Origin: an uncultured Actinomycetes bacterium
Lineage (GTDB): Bacteria; Actinomycetota; Actinomycetes; Nanopelagicales; Nanopelagicaceae
DNA: 10,036 nt
Reading direction: 5' to 3'
Assembly (NCBI GenBank): GCA_903865885.1
Contig: CAIPLJ010000087.1
Location: 1 to 10,036, forward strand
In this document: positions 6,989 through 10,036 of the stretch, one piece after another
Layout: each line of letters opens with the position of its first letter
Numbering within the stretch: the stretch's first letter is position 1
Made by a program: the position numbers and the translations under genes
The notes under the pieces: model-generated
Databases searched by the model: none
What the model was told of the DNA's origin: nothing
Seen by the model: only the letters and a program-made list of their open reading frames with translations

Positions 6989-8935
6989 TTAATCGAGGTA
7001 ATCGCGCAATGATTGCGAGCGTGATGGGTGGCGCAACTTCGACATAGTCTTTGACTCAATCTGACGAATACGTTCACGGGTTACGCCGTGAACCTTTCCG
7101 ATCTCATCAAGTGTCTTTGGCTGACCATCTGTAAGCCCGTAGCGAGCTTTGATGACATCTGCTTCGCGGTTGGTAAGTCCTCCGAGAACCTGCATTAACT
7201 GCTCCTGCAAGATAGTAAATGTCACAGATTCTTCTGGCTTTACAGCTTCAGAGTCTTCAATCAAATCACCGAATTCAGAGTCTCCTTCTTCACCGAGTGG
7301 TGTGTGAAGTGAGATTGGTTCGCGACCGTACTTCTGAACTTCAACAACCTTTTCAGGTGTCATATCGAGCTCTTTAGCGAGCTCTTCAGGTGTTGGTTCG
7401 CGACCTAGATCTTGAAGCATCTGGCGCTGCACACGTGCCAACTTATTGATGACTTCAACCATGTGAACAGGAATACGGATTGTGCGAGCCTGATCTGCCA
7501 TCGCGCGAGTGATTGCCTGACGGATCCACCATGTGGCATATGTTGAGAACTTATAGCCCTTTGTGTAGTCAAACTTCTCGACTGCGCGGATAAGACCAAG
7601 GTTTCCTTCTTGAATCAAGTCAAGGAAGAGCATTCCACGTCCTGTGTAGCGCTTTGCAAGAGATACAACCAGACGAAGGTTTGCCTCGAGTAAGTGGTTC
7701 TTTGCGCGCTTTCCATCTTCGACAATCCACTCGAGCTCGCGCTTGAGTTTCTTATCAAGCTTCTTTGTGTTCTTTAGCGCTTCATCAGCAAAGAGACCGG
7801 CTTCAACACGAGTAGCAAGTTCTACTTCGAGCTCTGCATTAAGAAGTGCAACGCGACCGATCTGCTTGAGGTAATCCTTTACAGGGTCTGCAGTAGCGCC
7901 AGCTGTAAGAACTGTCTGTTCTGGTGGGAGGCGTTTAATTTCAATCTGAATAAATCGAGCTTGCTCATTGAAGAAGTACTGCAAATCTTCAAGATTCTTC
8001 AGGTATCCCTGGTTTACAGCTTCAGCGATCATCTTCGCTGATTTCTCATTGAAGGTATTCATCGCAAATTGCTGTTGGATCTGCTTGAAAGTCAGCGCCT
8101 TCGCATCGGCTTGATCAATATTGTGCTTTGGGGCTACTTCTACACCTTGGATCTTGCCATTGATAGCCTCAAGAACGAGGTTTACATTCTTGAGATCTTT
8201 CTTATGCTTTTCGCGCTCGTTCTTATCTTCTTCTTCATCATCGGCATCAGATTCGAGAAGGGTAAATGAACCTTCCTCATTCTTTGTCTCATCAGAGAGA
8301 GTGACAACGCGTGGCTGATCCTTGCCATCTGTTTCTGCATCAATGATTTCAGATGCTTCAGCAATAAGCGTTTCAACATCTTCGAGTTCGACTTCTTCGA
8401 CAACGATTTCGTTTCCATCTTCGTCGAGCACAACTGCAGCTTTTGCACTCTTTGAATCTGGAGCTGCCTTTGGTTCTTCTTTAGGAGCAATCAGCGCAAG
8501 CTGAGCCTTCGACAAGATGCGACTTGCTGCGCCAAGTCCTGCCTTACGTGCCTTCTCAGTTGCTTCGGGGATTACTTCATCAAGGTGGCGGGCTTCTAGA
8601 GCGAGCGCCATAAATTCTTTCTTAACGGCTTTACGATAGTTATCGATACCGCTTGCTTCAAGTGATTCAACAATCTCTTTATGGCGAGCAACGAGATTTT
8701 TTAAATCTACAAGCTGCTGTACTTCTTTTGCAGACAGATCTTTCTTAAGCTCAACTTTGACTGGCTTGCTAGCCTTGATTGGTTTAGTGGGCTTTGCTGC
8801 AACCTTCTTTGCGGGAGCTTTCTTAGCAACGGCCTTCTTTGCGACAGCTTTCTTGGCAACTGCCTTCTTTGCTGCAGGCTTTGCTGCAACTTTCTTGCCC
8901 TTTGCCTTGTTTTTGAGCGCACTAAATACAGCCAC
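6989..8935 (-). CDS. sigA: Primary RNA polymerase sigma factor (SigA/HrdB type)
   Basis: This 648-residue group 1 sigma factor directs RNA polymerase to housekeeping promoters. Numbered from the GTG at 8933-8935, region 1.2 (DPVKDYLKQIGRVALL) is at 350-365. Region 2 is at about 413-492 and includes NLRLVVSLAKRYTGRGM, the -10 melting segment YKFSTYATWWIRQAI and RTIRIPVHM. Region 3 with the sigma finger (PLGEEGDSEFGDLIED) reaches about 563. Region 4 carries the -35 helix-turn-helix LDEIGKVHGVTRERIRQIE (609-627) and ends in HPSRSQSLRDYLD. These match mycobacterial SigA and Streptomyces HrdB closely. The first ~340 residues are unusual: a Lys/Ala pentad tail, a helical stretch, an acidic block (168-244) and a second helical block (about 250-340) unlike sigma 1.1. 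I prefer the GTG start over TTG at 8959 because AGGA lies 5 bases before it. Confidence 0.96.
   Translation of the reverse strand: MAVFSALKNKAKGKKVAAKPAAKKAVAKKAVAKKAVAKKAPAKKVAAKPTKPIKASKPVKVELKKDLSAKEVQQLVDLKNLVARHKEIVESLEASGIDNYRKAVKKEFMALALEARHLDEVIPEATEKARKAGLGAASRILSKAQLALIAPKEEPKAAPDSKSAKAAVVLDEDGNEIVVEEVELEDVETLIAEASEIIDAETDGKDQPRVVTLSDETKNEEGSFTLLESDADDEEEDKNEREKHKKDLKNVNLVLEAINGKIQGVEVAPKHNIDQADAKALTFKQIQQQFAMNTFNEKSAKMIAEAVNQGYLKNLEDLQYFFNEQARFIQIEIKRLPPEQTVLTAGATADPVKDYLKQIGRVALLNAELEVELATRVEAGLFADEALKNTKKLDKKLKRELEWIVEDGKRAKNHLLEANLRLVVSLAKRYTGRGMLFLDLIQEGNLGLIRAVEKFDYTKGYKFSTYATWWIRQAITRAMADQARTIRIPVHMVEVINKLARVQRQMLQDLGREPTPEELAKELDMTPEKVVEVQKYGREPISLHTPLGEEGDSEFGDLIEDSEAVKPEESVTFTILQEQLMQVLGGLTNREADVIKARYGLTDGQPKTLDEIGKVHGVTRERIRQIESKTMSKLRHPSRSQSLRDYLD
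8795..8869 (-). repeat. Five 15-bp coding repeats (Lys-Lys-Ala pentads) in sigA
   Basis: Five consecutive 15-base units encode KKAVA three times, then KKAPA and KKVAA. Copies differ mainly at synonymous or single positions. The repeat makes a strongly basic, flexible tail comparable to the Lys/Ala tails of Streptomyces HrdB and mycobacterial SigA. The low-complexity DNA also produces long spurious reading frames on the other strand. Confidence 0.8.
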
Positions 8936-8940
8936 AATTG

Positions 8941-8944
8941 TCCT
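8941..8944 (-). promoter_or_regulatory. Shine-Dalgarno that favours the GTG start of sigA
   Basis: AGGA on the - strand is 5 bases from the GTG at 8933-8935. The upstream in-frame TTG (8957-8959) has no comparable site, so the first eight codons of the longer frame are probably untranslated. Confidence 0.55.
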
Positions 8945-8984
8945 TTGCTTGTTCTTCAATGAAGAGAATCTTCACAACTAGGTT

Positions 8985-9017
8985 CTTCGAACTTCTCGAA
9001 GTAATACCTATATTGTA
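8985..9017 (-). promoter_or_regulatory. Probable sigA promoter with inverted repeat at the transcript start
   Basis: On the - strand, TACAAT (9012-9017, 5 of 6 to consensus) lies inside the last codons of metX and would start transcription near 9005, leaving a leader of about 70 bases. No good -35 sits at the standard distance. A second option is TTGCAA (9026-9031) with TATTAC (9001-9006) at a 19-base spacing. Just downstream, CTTCGA and TCGAAG form a 6-bp inverted repeat around 5 bases (8985-9001), placed where an operator or a 5' mRNA hairpin would act. Confidence 0.4.
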
Positions 9018-10036
9018 CCTGCAACTTGCAAGGCGTGCCGAATCGCATCGCCCATCGCTTCAGCCTCAACGAGAAATCCATCGTGTCCAAAGTCGGAACT
9101 GATGACGATTGGAGCCTCTGCCGTGGGTACTAGCTCAGAAATCTCAACCTGAAGTCGAGGTGGGAAGAGGCGATCTGTATCGATGGTGACCACAACAACG
9201 GGCACAGTGATGCTCTCTAGGGCTGCAGCAACTCCCCCACGGTCGCGGCCGATGTCATGTGAGTTCATTGCATCAGTCAGGGCAATATAGGTATTGGCAT
9301 CAAAGCGCTGTGCCAGCTTGGAAGCTTGGTGGTCGAGGTAGGACTCAACGGCGTAGCGCCCGGTGTCATCTCCCTGAAGTTGTCGACCAAAGCGGACATC
9401 CATCTCAGATTCTGTCCGGTAGGTCAGATGCGCGATGCGACGAGCGATCCCCATTCCATCGATCGGACCACGAGCCTGCTCGTAATAATCGCCGCCATTG
9501 AAATGCGGATCAGATTTAATTGCTCGGATTTGAATCGATGCAGTTCCGATTTGATCGCCGGTTGCAACAGCAGAGGAGCCAATTGTGCAGATTGCCCCAA
9601 CGCGATGTGGAAGTTGCACTGCCCATTCAAGCGATCGCATTCCACCGAGCGATGGACCTACCGCCAATAAATACTTATCGATTCCAAGCGCCTCGCTGAA
9701 GGCAACTTCAGCGTTGACCATGTCGCGGATAGTGATGATAGGAAAACGTGAGCCGTAACGCTTTCCATCGGGGGCAATGCTCGATGGCCCCGTTGAACCT
9801 TGACACCCACCGATGACATTAGGGCAGATGATGAAATATTTATCAGTATCAAATGGCAAACCAGGGCCGACCATCTGCGGCCACCATCCAGTGACATCAG
9901 ACCAACCTGTCATTGCGTGATTGACTAAAATTGCATTGGATTTATCTGCATTCAACGTTCCCCATGTTTCATACGCAATGGTGATATCTGGAAGAGTTTC
10001 GCCATTTTCAAGAAGCAGGGAACCAATGGAGATGAA
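9008..10036 (-). CDS. metX: Homoserine O-acetyltransferase (MetX), 5' end off the window
   Basis: This alpha/beta-hydrolase-fold enzyme transfers an acyl group, normally from acetyl-CoA, to homoserine in methionine synthesis. The frame is open to the right edge, giving 342 residues; usual proteins are about 370-380, so only the extreme N-terminus is missing. Numbering from the edge, AYETWGTLN (20-28) and the following NHAMTG are typical of the family start. GGCQGSTGPSS is the oxyanion and substrate region. The nucleophile elbow GPSLGGM has Ser129, and Asp288 (DRLFPP) and His318 (GHDGFL) complete the triad. The elbow is more often GGSMGGM, so GPSL is a mild variant. Succinyl- versus acetyl-CoA use cannot be settled here. 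A TTG at 9953-9955 is internal to this frame, not a start. The gene lies directly upstream of sigA on the same strand and its 3' end contains the probable sigA promoter. Confidence 0.93.
   Translation of the reverse strand, partial: FISIGSLLLENGETLPDITIAYETWGTLNADKSNAILVNHAMTGWSDVTGWWPQMVGPGLPFDTDKYFIICPNVIGGCQGSTGPSSIAPDGKRYGSRFPIITIRDMVNAEVAFSEALGIDKYLLAVGPSLGGMRSLEWAVQLPHRVGAICTIGSSAVATGDQIGTASIQIRAIKSDPHFNGGDYYEQARGPIDGMGIARRIAHLTYRTESEMDVRFGRQLQGDDTGRYAVESYLDHQASKLAQRFDANTYIALTDAMNSHDIGRDRGGVAAALESITVPVVVVTIDTDRLFPPRLQVEISELVPTAEAPIVISSDFGHDGFLVEAEAMGDAIRHALQVAGTI

Noticed and set aside
8757..8981. 74-codon + strand frame resembling a hydrophobic Ala/Phe-rich membrane protein
   Set aside because: It is the antisense reading of the Lys/Ala repeat of sigA: AAG and GCN codons read backwards give Phe, Leu and Ala. 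The hydrophobicity is an artefact.
8985..9001. Inverted repeat as a LexA (SOS) box
   Set aside because: The actinobacterial SOS box has TCGAAC-N4-GTTCGA. Here the two TCGA halves are only 5 bases apart and the inner bases do not match.
9953..9955. TTG at 9955 as the start of metX
   Set aside because: The frame continues upstream to the window edge with typical MetX residues (AYETWGT), so the TTG encodes an internal Leu.
1..10036. Mobile element, CRISPR array, tRNA or rRNA
   Set aside because: I saw no transposase or integrase, no regularly spaced repeats outside coding low complexity, and no cloverleaf or rRNA-like sequence. All long stretches are explained by housekeeping genes.

Overview
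The window reads as chromosomal housekeeping DNA from an actinobacterium with unusually balanced base composition for that phylum. The primary sigma factor is of the HrdB/SigA type. The topoisomerase subunits carry actinobacterial ParC/ParE hallmarks, and the ABC-F protein and the small CxxC...CxHH protein are of actinobacterial type. Moderate GC, short intergenic gaps and several trimmed or near-leaderless genes fit the streamlined freshwater acI lineage (Nanopelagicales, Planktophila/Nanopelagicus type). That placement is an inference from sequence style and was not tested by phylogeny.

Layout from left to right: the C-terminal half of a PfkB/ribokinase-family sugar kinase (1-390, +, cut by the window edge); topoisomerase IV subunit A, parC (417-1943, +), which lacks the usual C-terminal DNA-wrapping domain; a hairpin between convergent genes; a membrane-anchored SAM methyltransferase (1983-2738, -); a divergent ABC-F ATPase (2796-4394, +) whose start overlaps a six-codon mini-ORF; parE (4408-6495, -) convergent with it; an AT-rich divergent regulatory region (6496-6720); a 69-residue zinc-ribbon-like protein (6721-6930, +); a strong bidirectional terminator (6944-6975); the primary sigma factor (6989-8935, -) with a long, charge-segregated N-terminus; and most of metX, homoserine O-acetyltransferase (9008 to the right edge, -).

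ParE and ParC together form topoisomerase IV, which decatenates replicated chromosomes. The sigma factor directs bulk transcription. The ABC-F protein acts on the ribosome. MetX feeds methionine synthesis. The genes alternate in three convergent pairs (parC/methyltransferase, ABC-F/parE, zinc protein/sigA). From memory, parC, parE and the primary sigma gene also lie near each other in Streptomyces, so this looks like an old actinobacterial neighbourhood rather than an accessory island. I saw no insertion sequence, phage gene, CRISPR array, tRNA or rRNA. The most notable points are the truncated but otherwise intact ParC, the possible translational coupling at the ABC-F start, and the unfamiliar N-terminal half of the sigma factor.
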